Of a stretch of DNA of 64,000 nt, positions 16,960 through 25,180 are shown one piece after another. This DNA is from Gemmatimonadaceae bacterium (lineage in GTDB: Bacteria; Gemmatimonadota; Gemmatimonadetes; Gemmatimonadales; Gemmatimonadaceae). Location of the stretch: the NCBI GenBank assembly GCA_036496605.1, contig DASXKV010000004.1:186001-250000 (forward strand), in the 5' to 3' direction. A program made the position numbers and the translations under genes. Every line of letters begins with the position of its first letter. The first letter of the stretch is position 1. Below the pieces are notes generated by a model. The model did no database searches. It was not told the DNA's origin and saw nothing but the letters and a program-made list of their open reading frames with translations.

Positions 16960-17157
16960 CGACGCCGCAACGCATTCAAGAGGCGGGCCGGGATGCGGCG
17001 ATCATGTGAGGGTCTGTGCGGGCAGCAACGAGCGACGGGGCGCCCGCTACAATTCCTGCGGCGCGAAGTGACGAGCAAAGGAAAAGTGAGTCGAAGATGT
17101 GCGCACGGGTGCTGACTTGTTGAAGTCCAAGCGCACAAATAGCTTCTGAGATTCTTG

Positions 17158-17229
17158 GGCGCGGTAGCCAAGTGGTAAGGCAGCGGTCTGCAAAACCGCT
17201 ATTCGCCGGTTCGATTCCGGCCCGCGCCT
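17158..17229 (+). tRNA. tRNA-Cys (GCA)
   Basis: A full cloverleaf can be drawn: acceptor GGCGCGG (17158-17164) with CCGCGCC (17222-17228), a D arm around gccaagtggtaaggc, anticodon stem GCGGT/ACCGC with loop ctgcaaa giving anticodon GCA, and T arm GCCGG-ttcgatt-CCGGC. Discriminator base is T; CCA is not encoded. It stands alone, upstream of a lower-density segment with a SUKH-like gene and the second repeat array, so it is a possible integration site, though I found no direct repeat of its 3' end. Confidence 0.95.
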
Positions 17230-17336
17230 CTTTATCGGCAAAAGGGAACGATTTACGCGCTCGCCTCAGATTGATGGGACGGCGCGTTTTCCTTTGCTGG
17301 CACGTTCGCTGGCACGTTCGGCCATTTTCAGGAACT

Positions 17337-17648
17337 TCACGACTTTTTGGTAGGAGCATCCTGCGCTACGCTGCGAGTAGTGTCAGCCGGAGCCGATGCC
17401 ACTTGGGTCGGAGTGGCCTTAACGTCGGCTAGGATGCCGTCAAGCCCAGGCTGGCCTCCGGGCGCGTAACTCACGAATGCGGCCTTCACGGCGGCATCGG
17501 CTGCCCAGTTTTTAATCAGGGTTGCAAACATTGGCTTGGGTGCAAGATGTAGTTCGTCCGCGTCTTCGATGAACCCTGCTTTCCAGCTAGCGAGTGCGTC
17601 CCTGTCCGCATCCTTCCTAGCTTCGGCGGCCTTGATCTGATTGTACAA
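17337..17648 (-). CDS. Hypothetical protein, start uncertain
   Basis: From a TTG at 17646-17648 this gives 103 residues: an alpha-helical segment (YNQIKAAEARKDADRDALASWKAGF) and a low-complexity Thr/Ala/Pro tail (TPTQVASAPADTTRSVAQ). The frame is open further upstream to about 17795 and there encodes a likely membrane segment (LPWLGAIFTAVYVAFYSRFSSQW), but I find no ATG, GTG or TTG there. The true protein may therefore be a single-pass membrane protein with an unusual start (an ATT is available) or the remnant of a longer gene. It is divergent from the SUKH-like gene. Not recognised as a known family. Confidence 0.45.
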   Translation of the reverse strand: MYNQIKAAEARKDADRDALASWKAGFIEDADELHLAPKPMFATLIKNWAADAAVKAAFVSYAPGGQPGLDGILADVKATPTQVASAPADTTRSVAQDAPTKKS

Positions 17649-17803
17649 GCCCGCTAGGTAGGTCCACTGAGATGAGAAGCGGGAGTAAAAGGCTACGTAG
17701 ACAGCGGTGAAAATCGCGCCGAGCCATGGCAGCGTCCTATAATCGCCGTCCTCACGCTGAGGTAGCTGAACTCGAGACGGCGCCTTCCGGGTAATTCGTT
17801 GTT

Positions 17804-18508
17804 ATGCGTAGAGCCCCAGTGACGAGACTCTTCGACTACGCAGGGTGGGCTCATCGCGCCCACCAGTTCGTACTCATGCTCAAAGACCGCCCTGGCTTTA
17901 AAGTCGAAGCAAGCTACGTCGCTCCTCCCTTTCAGCCGGCGCAGTCAAACGCCCTTGATCGGCGCCTGGCCCAGTATCTCCCCGACACATTTCGACACTT
18001 TCTCACGCTCGGCACAGCGGCGATCGATTGCCGCTATAGCCTCGATGAAGACAGTGCCGCCGGTCGCGAGTTCAGCAAACTGTTCATCGGGTCCGACCTA
18101 TATGGTGGTGCGCGCATCGGCCCGGCGAACGCACTGCCCCGGTTTGCGAGATCGTGCCTCGAGCGGTCCAGGGTCCTTCTCGAGGACCAGGACACCGACA
18201 GAGCAGACGATTGGGTGGAAAGCCTGCCCATAATTGCCGTCGGCAATGGCGACTACGTCGCGCTCAATGGAATCATTGGCAGAGAGATCGACGATCCTGC
18301 CGTGCTCTATCTGTCGCACGACGGAGATGATGCCGTGATGACTGAATCGTTCACGGCCTTTCTCGCGGCGTGGGAGCACCTGTGCTATGTCTCGCCCGAC
18401 CTCTTGTTGCAAAACAGCTTCTTCGCCGCCGGCTATGCCTTGCTAGATCCAGATTCGCGTCGCGCGAAAAAGCTCCGCCAGCTCTTCGGCCTCAGCGCAA
18501 TCTGTTGA
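17804..18508 (+). CDS. SUKH (SMI1/KNR4)-like protein
   Basis: A 234-residue soluble protein. The stretch WVESLPIIAVGNGDYVALN followed by VLYLSHDGDDAVMTESFTAFLAAWEHLCYV has the pattern of SMI1/KNR4 (SUKH) domains: a central GNGD turn, YLxHDG and a C-terminal SFxxFLxxW helix. SUKH proteins are widespread as immunity proteins against polymorphic toxins, but I see no toxin gene beside it. The N-terminal 110 residues are not recognised. Upstream, an opposite-strand small gene; downstream, with its stop 27 bp away, begins repeat array 2, in the same reading frame. No octamer occurs in the gene, consistent with foreign origin. Start taken at the ATG 17804. Confidence 0.65.
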   Translation: MRRAPVTRLFDYAGWAHRAHQFVLMLKDRPGFKVEASYVAPPFQPAQSNALDRRLAQYLPDTFRHFLTLGTAAIDCRYSLDEDSAAGREFSKLFIGSDLYGGARIGPANALPRFARSCLERSRVLLEDQDTDRADDWVESLPIIAVGNGDYVALNGIIGREIDDPAVLYLSHDGDDAVMTESFTAFLAAWEHLCYVSPDLLLQNSFFAAGYALLDPDSRRAKKLRQLFGLSAIC

Positions 18509-18535
18509 CACGCGGAGAAAACGCCAGCGGGGACC

Positions 18536-19706
18536 TTGTTACTGCGCAGGCCCTCGAGCGAGAAGGCGAGTCAACCGCTGTCAGATCGATCATCCTCGTA
18601 GCGACGAGCCGTTCGAAGTGTGACCGGAGTGCCCGTGGATGGGTGATTGCGACCGTTAGATCGCTAGGTCGCTGGTACGCTGGAAGCTCCTTCGTCGTTA
18701 GGGCGCTGTTTACGGCCCGATATGCCGTGAGATGATGCGTAGAAGATGAAAATTGGCCGGGAGACGCTGAATGCCGAGCGGGAGAGAGTGGTACGGGGGC
18801 TTTACTGGTGACAATTGGGGCGGTACGACTTGTTCAGTGATCGATAACGGTTGACGATGCAGCGGGACGAGGTGAGGACCGAGGTGGACAGCGATGAATG
18901 GCAACGGGATTTTGTTTGATCGCGACGCGACGGCGATCACGTGAGGCTATCGGGCCATGAAATACAGCGCTGCTGATTGACAACTGATCGGTAAGTGTGT
19001 GCAAGCGGGCGATACGGCCCGAGGTTCGAGCCGTACGCCGATTCATTGCGTCGTTACTCCGCTGCGTCAGAGCGGTACTCGTGTTAATTGCGATAGGATG
19101 ACGATGAATTGCAGCTGGACGGCGATGAATTGCAGCTGGACGGCGATCAATCGCATGTCGAGGGCAGCGCATTGGAGCGGTTCAACGATCAGTTCGGGCG
19201 CTACTGCGATCAATCGGTTCGTGTTGGTATCGGGATGCATCCGTACGGTGCGCGATTCCGTCGGTACTCCGATGCATTCGAGCGATAGCCGGCTGAGTGG
19301 CAGCGGTAGGCCGATGGGTTCGATCTGTACTGCGAGACATTGAAGCGTTACGCGCGTGAGTCCCGTCGGCACTCCCGCGAGTCCCTCCGGGACGCCCGAG
19401 AGTTGCTTCAATACGCCACTCTATTCGCTCGGGACGCCAATCAATTCGTCCGGTACACCACACGATTGCTTCGTGACGCCGATCAATTGCTTCGATACGC
19501 GTCGGCGTTGATGCGCGATCCTATCGCGTCTTCACGATACGGCTGGCAATTGATGCCATGGCGCTCATGAATCGGTCGTGACGCGGTTGGATTGCCGCGG
19601 TGAACGCGGCGATTCATGCGTGACCAGTTTGCATCCGGTGGACGGCTCGTGGCATTCGTGGTGAATTCGGATCAGTTCCGGCGTTCTGAGTCGAACGGGC
19701 GATAGA
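18536..19706. repeat. Degenerate 21-bp tandem repeat array 2 (about 56 units)
   Basis: An unbroken run of 21-bp blocks fills the whole 1.2 kb between the SUKH-like gene and the convergent SDR gene. With blocks counted from 19103, the phase holds back to about 18536 and on to 19706 without a single insertion. Blocks 19103-19123 and 19124-19144 are identical; others share only some positions. Best kept are GAT at block positions 1-3, ATT at 6-8 and TACG at 16-19 (blocks at 19208, 19439 and 19481 show this well; 18809 matches across 300 bp). In the plus frame of the SUKH gene the middle part reads as heptads such as RELLQYA, TRLLRDA and DQLLRYA, but this frame has several stops. No octamer, tRNA or gene is seen. 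Function unknown. Confidence 0.92.
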
Positions 19707-20468
19707 CTAACGGACCTGTTCGGAAGGCCTAACGAGGACCTCGTTGATCGCCATCCGCCGCGGACGCGTCACGATGAACGTGATCGTCTCCGCGATGTCC
19801 TCGGCCCGGAGTGGCTCGGCGTCGGCGAACATCGACTTTGTCTGCTCGAGAATCTCGGGGCGCAGATGCTCCGTGAGCTCCGTCGCGACAGCGCCGGGCT
19901 CGACGAGTGACACGCGTAGATGTCGACGTGTGACCTCTTGTCGCAGCGACTCGCTGAATGCGCCGACGCCGAACTTCGTCAGATTGTAGACGCCAGCGCC
20001 GGTTCGCGCCGAGCGGCCCGCGACGGAGCTGATGTTGACGAGGTCCGATACGCGCCGCGGATCCTGCTCGGCGGCGCGGAGCAGGTGTGGCAGCGCCGCG
20101 TGAGCGACGTAAAGGACGCCGAGCACGTTGAGACGCACCATTCGCTCCCACTCCTCGAGCGGCGCGTCTTCGATCGGGCCGAGGAGCATGACCCCGGCAT
20201 TGTTGATCACGATGTCCAGCCGGCCAAGCTCACGTACCGTACGGTCAACGGCGTCGCGCGCCTGTTGCTCGACGGTGACGTCGGTAGTGAGAGCGATCGC
20301 GCGGCCGCCTTTGCCAAGCTCGCGCGAGAGAGCTTCAATCCGCTGCGTGCGCCGCGCAGCGAGAGCGACCGCTGCGCCCTCGGCGGCCAGTGCGCGCGCC
20401 GTGGCTTCGCCGATACCGCTCGAGGCGCCGGTTACCAGCGCCACCGTTCCTTCGAGTCTTCGTGTCAT
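19707..20468 (-). CDS. Short-chain dehydrogenase/reductase
   Basis: A 253-residue classical SDR. The cofactor site is VTGASSGIGEATARAL, the NAG motif is VINNAGVMLLG, the catalytic Ser lies in VNISSVAGRSA, and the Tyr-x3-Lys pair is YNLTKFG (YxxxK). The arginine-rich loop after strand 2 (AARRTQRIEAL) favours NADP(H). C-terminal VTRPRRMAINEVLVRPSEQ is typical of YdfG-like members with broad substrates. The stop lies at the edge of repeat array 2. The gene is 18 bp downstream of the PadR gene's stop, so both may be co-transcribed. Confidence 0.93.
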   Translation of the reverse strand: MTRRLEGTVALVTGASSGIGEATARALAAEGAAVALAARRTQRIEALSRELGKGGRAIALTTDVTVEQQARDAVDRTVRELGRLDIVINNAGVMLLGPIEDAPLEEWERMVRLNVLGVLYVAHAALPHLLRAAEQDPRRVSDLVNISSVAGRSARTGAGVYNLTKFGVGAFSESLRQEVTRRHLRVSLVEPGAVATELTEHLRPEILEQTKSMFADAEPLRAEDIAETITFIVTRPRRMAINEVLVRPSEQVR

Positions 20469-20486
20469 CGTGCCCGGAGTACCGCG

Positions 20487-20837
20487 CTAGATGGCGACGG
20501 CCCCGCTCGTTGACGATGGCGTCTGTGGAGTGAGCTTGAAGATCGAGAGTCCCTGCAGCTTTTCCCACGCCTGGAAGACTCGAATTCCGTACCATGTTGC
20601 GCAGTAGATGCGTCGCGGAATGCCGCTGATGCCTGGCTGCTTCTCTTCCTGCCTCGATTCGACCAGGCCCTTCTCCTGCATTCGCTCGAGCGTCACGTAC
20701 ACGGTGCCGCGACGAATTTCGCCTGCCGACTGCTCCACCAGCTGAAGACCATATAGCCCCCTTCTCCCGACCTTCATCAAGAGGCCGAGGACAACGCGTT
20801 CCTTCGGCGAAAGCCCGACGTTCTGCTCTGCGCTCAT
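20487..20837 (-). CDS. PadR-family transcriptional regulator
   Basis: A 116-residue product from the ATG at 20835-20837 (MSAEQNVGLSPKERVVLGLL). The winged-helix core is YGLQLVEQSAGEIRRGTVYVTLERMQEKGLVESRQEE, the standard PadR recognition region. The wing is followed by IPRRIYCATWYGIRVFQAWEKLQ. PadR proteins are repressors released by small molecules or protein signals. Upstream operator-like repeats lie at 20899-20991. Neighbours on the same strand are an aldo/keto reductase (upstream) and an SDR (downstream), so the regulator may control both reductases. Confidence 0.85.
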   Translation of the reverse strand: MSAEQNVGLSPKERVVLGLLMKVGRRGLYGLQLVEQSAGEIRRGTVYVTLERMQEKGLVESRQEEKQPGISGIPRRIYCATWYGIRVFQAWEKLQGLSIFKLTPQTPSSTSGAVAI

Positions 20838-20898
20838 CACTCCACCATGGTTAGGGTGGGGTTCTACTGCAGATGGCCCTGCCTCGTACGTAAGACCG

Positions 20899-20991
20899 AC
20901 TCTTACATCTGATAGGACAGCGCCGGCTCCATAACCGTTTACGGAGTCCAGCTGTTGCCTCGATGTAAGAGCCGCTCTGACAATTGATAAG
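20899..20991. promoter_or_regulatory. Operator-like repeats upstream of the PadR gene
   Basis: The word CTCTTACATC at 20899 is repeated in inverted form as GATGTAAGAG at 20962-20971. A second direct copy, CTCTGACAATTGATAAG at 20975-20991, resembles CTCTTACATCTGATAG at 20899-20914. Such paired words between the aldo/keto reductase and PadR genes fit autoregulatory binding sites. Confidence 0.45.
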
Positions 20992-21046
20992 ATTATGAAC
21001 TTCGACCGCGTGCGGTCAAGGCCGCGCCCGCTTGTAACGGCAAGCG

Positions 21047-21982
21047 TTACTCCGGAACCATCTCTTTCAAGCGTTTCGGCTCTTCGCCAAGCCATTGCGG
21101 GTGCGTTGCTGTCGAGTCGAAGATCGACGTCGTCTTGAAGAGCTCGAAACCTCCATCTGAGGCAGCGCCTTTCGTCTTCGCGAGAATCGCGTCGACCTGT
21201 GCTTTGCTCAGCGGCTGGAAAGTTCGGGCTGCCTCGATCGCCTGATCGAGAATCTCCATGCTGTCACAGCCGGTGATCACCACGGATGTCGGCAAATTGA
21301 GCGCGTAGTGCAGACACTCAGTCGGCGTCACGGTCTTCGACTTCAGGATGATGCCGTTCGCCATGCTCTTCATGCCGAGTACGCCGATGTTCTGGCGCAC
21401 GAGCTCCGGAAGGACGGTCTGCCCAAAGCTGCGATAGTGCGCGTCCATGACGTTGAGGGGCATCTGCACGGCGTCGAAGTTGAAGCCGTGCTCGCGCGCG
21501 ACGTCGAGAGTATGGAGATGAATGTGTGGGTCCTTGTGGCCCGTGAAGCCAATGAAGCGGATCTTTCCGGCTTTTCGTGCCTCGAGGAGTGCCGCGTTCG
21601 CTCCCTCCGGATCGAAGATGCGGTGTGGATCCTCGAAGCGAATGACTTCATGGTGCTGAACCAGATCGATGTGGTCCGTCTGGAAGCGCCGAAGTGATTC
21701 GTCGAGCTGTTTGGCGGCTTCCTGCTTGGACCGGCCGTCGATCTTGGTCATCAAGAGGACTTTGTTCCTATATCCGTCGCGGAGCGCCTTGCCCATTCTC
21801 ATTTCGCTCAAGCCGTCGTTGTAGTCCCACGAGTTGTCCATGAACGTGACGCCGCGATCGATGGCGCTCCGCACGATTTTGATGCTGAGCGCTTCGTCGA
21901 CGTGGGACAATCCGAGGTGCCAGCCGCCGAGGCCAATGGCGGAGACTTTTTCGCCGGTGCGACCCAGGGTTCGGTAGAGCAT
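21047..21982 (-). CDS. Aldo/keto reductase
   Basis: A 311-residue cytosolic NAD(P)H-dependent oxidoreductase of the AKR superfamily. The N-terminus YRTLGRTGEKVSAIGLGGWHLG is typical; FMDNSWDYNDGLSEMRMGKAL carries the catalytic Asp and Tyr, VLLMTKIDGR the catalytic Lys, and DHIDLVQHHEV the catalytic His. The barrel ends with a C-terminal tail containing KTTSIFDSTATHPQW. It is the first gene upstream of the PadR and SDR genes on the minus strand, with about 210 bp of regulatory sequence between. Confidence 0.92.
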   Translation of the reverse strand: MLYRTLGRTGEKVSAIGLGGWHLGLSHVDEALSIKIVRSAIDRGVTFMDNSWDYNDGLSEMRMGKALRDGYRNKVLLMTKIDGRSKQEAAKQLDESLRRFQTDHIDLVQHHEVIRFEDPHRIFDPEGANAALLEARKAGKIRFIGFTGHKDPHIHLHTLDVAREHGFNFDAVQMPLNVMDAHYRSFGQTVLPELVRQNIGVLGMKSMANGIILKSKTVTPTECLHYALNLPTSVVITGCDSMEILDQAIEAARTFQPLSKAQVDAILAKTKGAASDGGFELFKTTSIFDSTATHPQWLGEEPKRLKEMVPE

Positions 21983-22184
21983 GAGAGGAGGGGCTAGGGG
22001 CGTGGAGATACTCTGTGTTACGTGCTAGAGCGCCTAACGCAGCCAGCAAGTCCTGGACGAGTTCGCGCAGAACCTCCCGCCGCCACCACGTGCTTTCCCA
22101 TCGGTTTGCCGATTCCCGATGTCTATCTCATCGAGTGTCCGCGTGACGACCCGGACACGCCCTTTCCAACGAGATCGCCGGATT

Positions 22185-23291
22185 ATGACTGGCATCAAAT
22201 CGATCCTCAGGACATTCGTGGCGCTCGGTTCCATTGTGACGGCAGGCTGCGCCACGGGCACCGGCCCCGCCAACACCCAGTTCTTCATGGAACGCAGCTA
22301 CATCGGGCCGGCGGCACACGACGACAGCATTCTCTATGAGGCGCAGGCGGCGGCGCACATCTTCCTCATGGACGGGCTCAACAGTGCGTTCGCGAAGTTG
22401 AGCCAGGACCGATCGCAAGACTGGCAGGGTGCGTTTCGAGTGATCCTGACGCCGATGTTTCTCATCCGGCAGCTGCACGATTCATCGGCCGCGGTGCGGA
22501 CGCCTTCGTTCATGCCCGAGCTGTCGACGGAGTATCTGTTCGTAAGCCGCGTGGGCGACGCGACGGGCCCGGATGCCAATCTCCGATTTTCCCCCGTCCT
22601 GGTGAGGGGCATTCGCCTAACGCTAGCCCATCATTCCAATGGCCAGGCAGGTTGCTTCCGCTACGGCTTCGAGCCCGCTGACGCGCACGCGAACGTCTGC
22701 GTCCCGACCCCGGGCCAAGATACCAACGTCGTCAGACTCAATCTCACCAATGGCGACTTCTCGACGACGTATGCGGAAGCAATGGTGCACACGACGCTCA
22801 TGAATCGGGCGAGAGGCGATCGTCCCACGCACAGCTTCGGGCTGGCCGCTGCCTACGACTGGCACCTCCGCGGTATTTTCGGCTCGCTGTCCGACGAACA
22901 ACGCGAGCTCTACGGGAGTTGGCGGTTGCGAGGAATGGCGGAGGGGATGCAGCTCTTCGGGAACGAATGCGACGACGGAAGTTACCGGCTCTGGTACCAG
23001 AACTTTGCGTGTGCGTTTCGCGGGCGGGCGCGAATCAGCGGGGAATATGACCGGGCGCCGCAGAATCCGGGACCACTCGCGTTGCGCGTCGATCCGGCAA
23101 TTCTCCCGTGGCGCGGACAGGTCGAGATCTCGTACGTGTTCACGAGGCTGCTCGGCACGGGCATCTTCGCTCGGTGGAACGATGGACAGGACTACTACAA
23201 CATCGATTTCGTGAACCGCCGACGGGTATTCATGTACGGCCTGATGCTCGACGAGAGCGCAATCCCACGCATCGGTCCAGTCATTCCCTGA
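22185..23291 (+). CDS. Phospholipase-A-like outer-membrane lipoprotein
   Basis: A 368-residue exported protein from the ATG 22185: MTGIKSILRTFVALGSIVTAGCATG is a lipoprotein signal. In the middle the segment RLTLAHHSNGQAGCFRYGF contains H-x-S-N-G, the catalytic motif of outer-membrane phospholipase A (PldA), and the flanks are rich in alternating hydrophobic residues such as LRFSPVLVRGIRLTLAHHS and GQVEISYVFTRLLGTGIFARW, as in a beta-barrel. It may hydrolyse lipids in the outer membrane. Compared with PldA it is longer and has a lipobox. An octamer at 22615-22622 encodes Arg-Leu-Thr. Confidence 0.6.
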   Translation: MTGIKSILRTFVALGSIVTAGCATGTGPANTQFFMERSYIGPAAHDDSILYEAQAAAHIFLMDGLNSAFAKLSQDRSQDWQGAFRVILTPMFLIRQLHDSSAAVRTPSFMPELSTEYLFVSRVGDATGPDANLRFSPVLVRGIRLTLAHHSNGQAGCFRYGFEPADAHANVCVPTPGQDTNVVRLNLTNGDFSTTYAEAMVHTTLMNRARGDRPTHSFGLAAAYDWHLRGIFGSLSDEQRELYGSWRLRGMAEGMQLFGNECDDGSYRLWYQNFACAFRGRARISGEYDRAPQNPGPLALRVDPAILPWRGQVEISYVFTRLLGTGIFARWNDGQDYYNIDFVNRRRVFMYGLMLDESAIPRIGPVIP

Positions 23292-23343
23292 GACTCGTCA
23301 GGCAGCGCAGCAACTCCACCACAATCGGGAACCAAATAGGCCT

Positions 23344-23386
23344 TAGTCCAATGCCGCGCGCTGCGATCGCGTGCGGTATTGGACTA
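23344..23386. other. Long hairpin in the gap between two lipoprotein genes
   Basis: TAGTCCAATGCCGC at 23344-23357 pairs with GCGGTATTGGACTA at 23373-23386 with only one wobble, around a 15-base loop containing GCGATCGC. There is no T tract, so it may be an operator, a transcript-processing structure or a terminator without tail. Confidence 0.6.
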
Positions 23387-23433
23387 CGGGTTGCCCAATG
23401 TCGTTGGCAGTCCCGAGAAGTTGGAGACGCTGA

Positions 23434-24087
23434 ATGATTCGGAAGATTTTGACCATTGCCGGCGCGCTCGTCGCGTTAGGCTTCGCATACGCGTGTAACT
23501 CGGATAGGTCGCTGGCGCCGGTTACACACTCGCTCGGAACAGCCGAGCTCGTGCGGACCGATCGGTCCGTTCCCGATCTCGCTACTGTCATCGCGCTCAG
23601 ACGAAGCGTCTATCTCACTGATGACGTGACCGAATCGGCGGTCATCGGACCTGACGGTGGCGAGATCGCAATCGAAGAGTCGGGATCCAAAATTGTTTTT
23701 CCGGCTGGCGCGCTACCGCGCAACACACGAATAAAGATGACGGCGAAGGCGGGGTGGAACGTCGCCTATGAGTTCTCTCCGCACGGAATTACATTCGCGG
23801 TGCCGGTGACAGTGCAGCAGGATCTGGGCTTCACGGTTATCAACGGCGCGGCCGCTGCGGCCAAGGTTCAGGCTGGTTATTTCCAGGGGAGTCTCGACAG
23901 CGTCTTTCTCGACGACTCGCGCTCCATAGCTCGTGTGTCCGAACTACGAAACACGGCTCTCGGACACCCTCTTAATTCGCTCGTCGCGAAGTTCTACATT
24001 TATCATTTCTCGGGGTACATACTCTCGTCTGGTTTCGCCGGGGACGGTGGCGACAGTGCGAGCGATGGCAACGTGCCGCAACCGTAG
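23434..24087 (+). CDS. Putative lipoprotein with ZU5-like domain
   Basis: A 217-residue exported protein. MIRKILTIAGALVALGFAYACNSD is a lipoprotein signal, cysteine near residue 21. The segment IGPDGGEIAIEESGSKIVFPAGALPRNTRIKMTA is a ZU5-type beta-sandwich start (GGxI...PxGAL), followed by YEFSPHGITFAVPVTV. Such domains occur in many secreted proteins of this kind of bacterium as ligand- or surface-interaction modules. It is preceded by the hairpin at 23344-23386. An octamer lies within the signal region (23474-23481, Ala-Leu-Gly with a TTA codon). Confidence 0.7.
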   Translation: MIRKILTIAGALVALGFAYACNSDRSLAPVTHSLGTAELVRTDRSVPDLATVIALRRSVYLTDDVTESAVIGPDGGEIAIEESGSKIVFPAGALPRNTRIKMTAKAGWNVAYEFSPHGITFAVPVTVQQDLGFTVINGAAAAAKVQAGYFQGSLDSVFLDDSRSIARVSELRNTALGHPLNSLVAKFYIYHFSGYILSSGFAGDGGDSASDGNVPQP

Positions 24088-24132
24088 CTCGAACTGGCGG
24101 TGTACGGCCACTCTTGGAACGTGGGAGGATTC

Positions 24133-25161
24133 ATGTTGATCGCGGATCAACTGCGGGATCCTTTCGCAGAGGCACGCGCGTTTGCCGAGCGAGCGCATTC
24201 GTCGGAGCGACGAGCCCCGGCTGAAGCGCTTGGCTGGTACGATCGCGCGCTCGCGACGCTGAGCGGTGAATGGAGCGAGATGCTCGTCGACGTCCTTCGG
24301 TGGAAGGGCACGGCCCATCGAGATTGCGGCGACATTGCGGAAGCGGAGCGACTTTACGAGCGCAGCGCAGAGATCGCAAAGGAGATCGGCTATCGCGCCG
24401 GTGTCGCACATGTCACGAATTGTCGCGCGATCATCCTCCATCTCCGTGGCGATCTGATTGCGGCAAAGGTGCTGTATTGGGAGGCAGGCGAGCTTGCGAA
24501 GCGCGCCGATGACTTTCGCCTGCTCGCGATGACGGAGCGGAACCTTGGGTCACTCGCTGCGATGCGGGGCTTTCCCGAGCAGGCGTTGAGTCATTACGAC
24601 GAGAGTCTCAAAGTCGCGCAGTCGGTCAACGACGAGGAAGGCATTTCGCATACGCTCAACAACATCGCTCTCCTCTACTCCCATCATGGGCAGAGTCGAG
24701 CCGCGGAGGAGATACTCGAGCGCGTACTCGACGCGGCGCGTGCGGGCGGCGACGCCGCGGTCGAGTGCACGGCGTTGATCAATCTGGGGGAGCTCCGACT
24801 CCGCGCGGGACACCCCGATGAGGCCGAAGCGGCCTGTCTCGAGGCAATGACCATTGCCGACAAACGAGCCAGCCGGCCGCATCGCGCAGAAGCGCTCCGC
24901 GTGCTCGGCGAGGTTTGGTTCGCGCGCAACGACATTGAGCGGTGCGCGAGGGCGCTGGAGGAAGCCTTGCTGTTGACAGACGGCACCGAGGACGCGCTGC
25001 TCATGGCCGAGATCTGGCGGGCGAAGGCAATGTTGGAGGGAAGCCGAGGCGCGCACGGGGATGAACGAACAGCGCTCGAGAGGGCTCGAGCGCTGTTCAC
25101 CGAAGCGGGTGTGTGGCAGCAAGTCGCGGCCGTTGACGTCATGCTTCAGCGGACGAGTTGA
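24133..25161 (+). CDS. Tetratricopeptide-repeat protein
   Basis: A 342-residue protein from the ATG 24133, which has a good ribosome-binding site (gggagga). It is built of about seven or eight TPR-like helix pairs: AEALGWYDRALATL, GDIAEAERLYERSAEIAKEIG, GDLIAAKVLYWEAGELAKRAD, GFPEQALSHYDESLKVAQS, GQSRAAEEILERVLDAARAGG, GHPDEAEAACLEAMTIAD, NDIERCARALEEALLL. No enzymatic or membrane part is seen. It probably acts as a cytoplasmic protein-interaction scaffold. It converges on the aminotransferase gene with only 19 bp between the stops. Confidence 0.85.
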   Translation: MLIADQLRDPFAEARAFAERAHSSERRAPAEALGWYDRALATLSGEWSEMLVDVLRWKGTAHRDCGDIAEAERLYERSAEIAKEIGYRAGVAHVTNCRAIILHLRGDLIAAKVLYWEAGELAKRADDFRLLAMTERNLGSLAAMRGFPEQALSHYDESLKVAQSVNDEEGISHTLNNIALLYSHHGQSRAAEEILERVLDAARAGGDAAVECTALINLGELRLRAGHPDEAEAACLEAMTIADKRASRPHRAEALRVLGEVWFARNDIERCARALEEALLLTDGTEDALLMAEIWRAKAMLEGSRGAHGDERTALERARALFTEAGVWQQVAAVDVMLQRTS

Positions 25162-25180
25162 GCGCGTCGCCCAGCGCGCG

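Noticed and set aside
18834-19463. Minus-strand heptad frames in array 2 (AIHRRPA- and AVQLQFI-like repeats)
   Set aside because: Several partly overlapping frames are open for the same periodicity reason, each broken by stops; no start with ribosome-binding site.
15584-19706. CRISPR or TIGR-like guide array
   Set aside because: Blocks abut with no unique spacers, sequence decays gradually, and there is no cas or Tas-like gene in the window.
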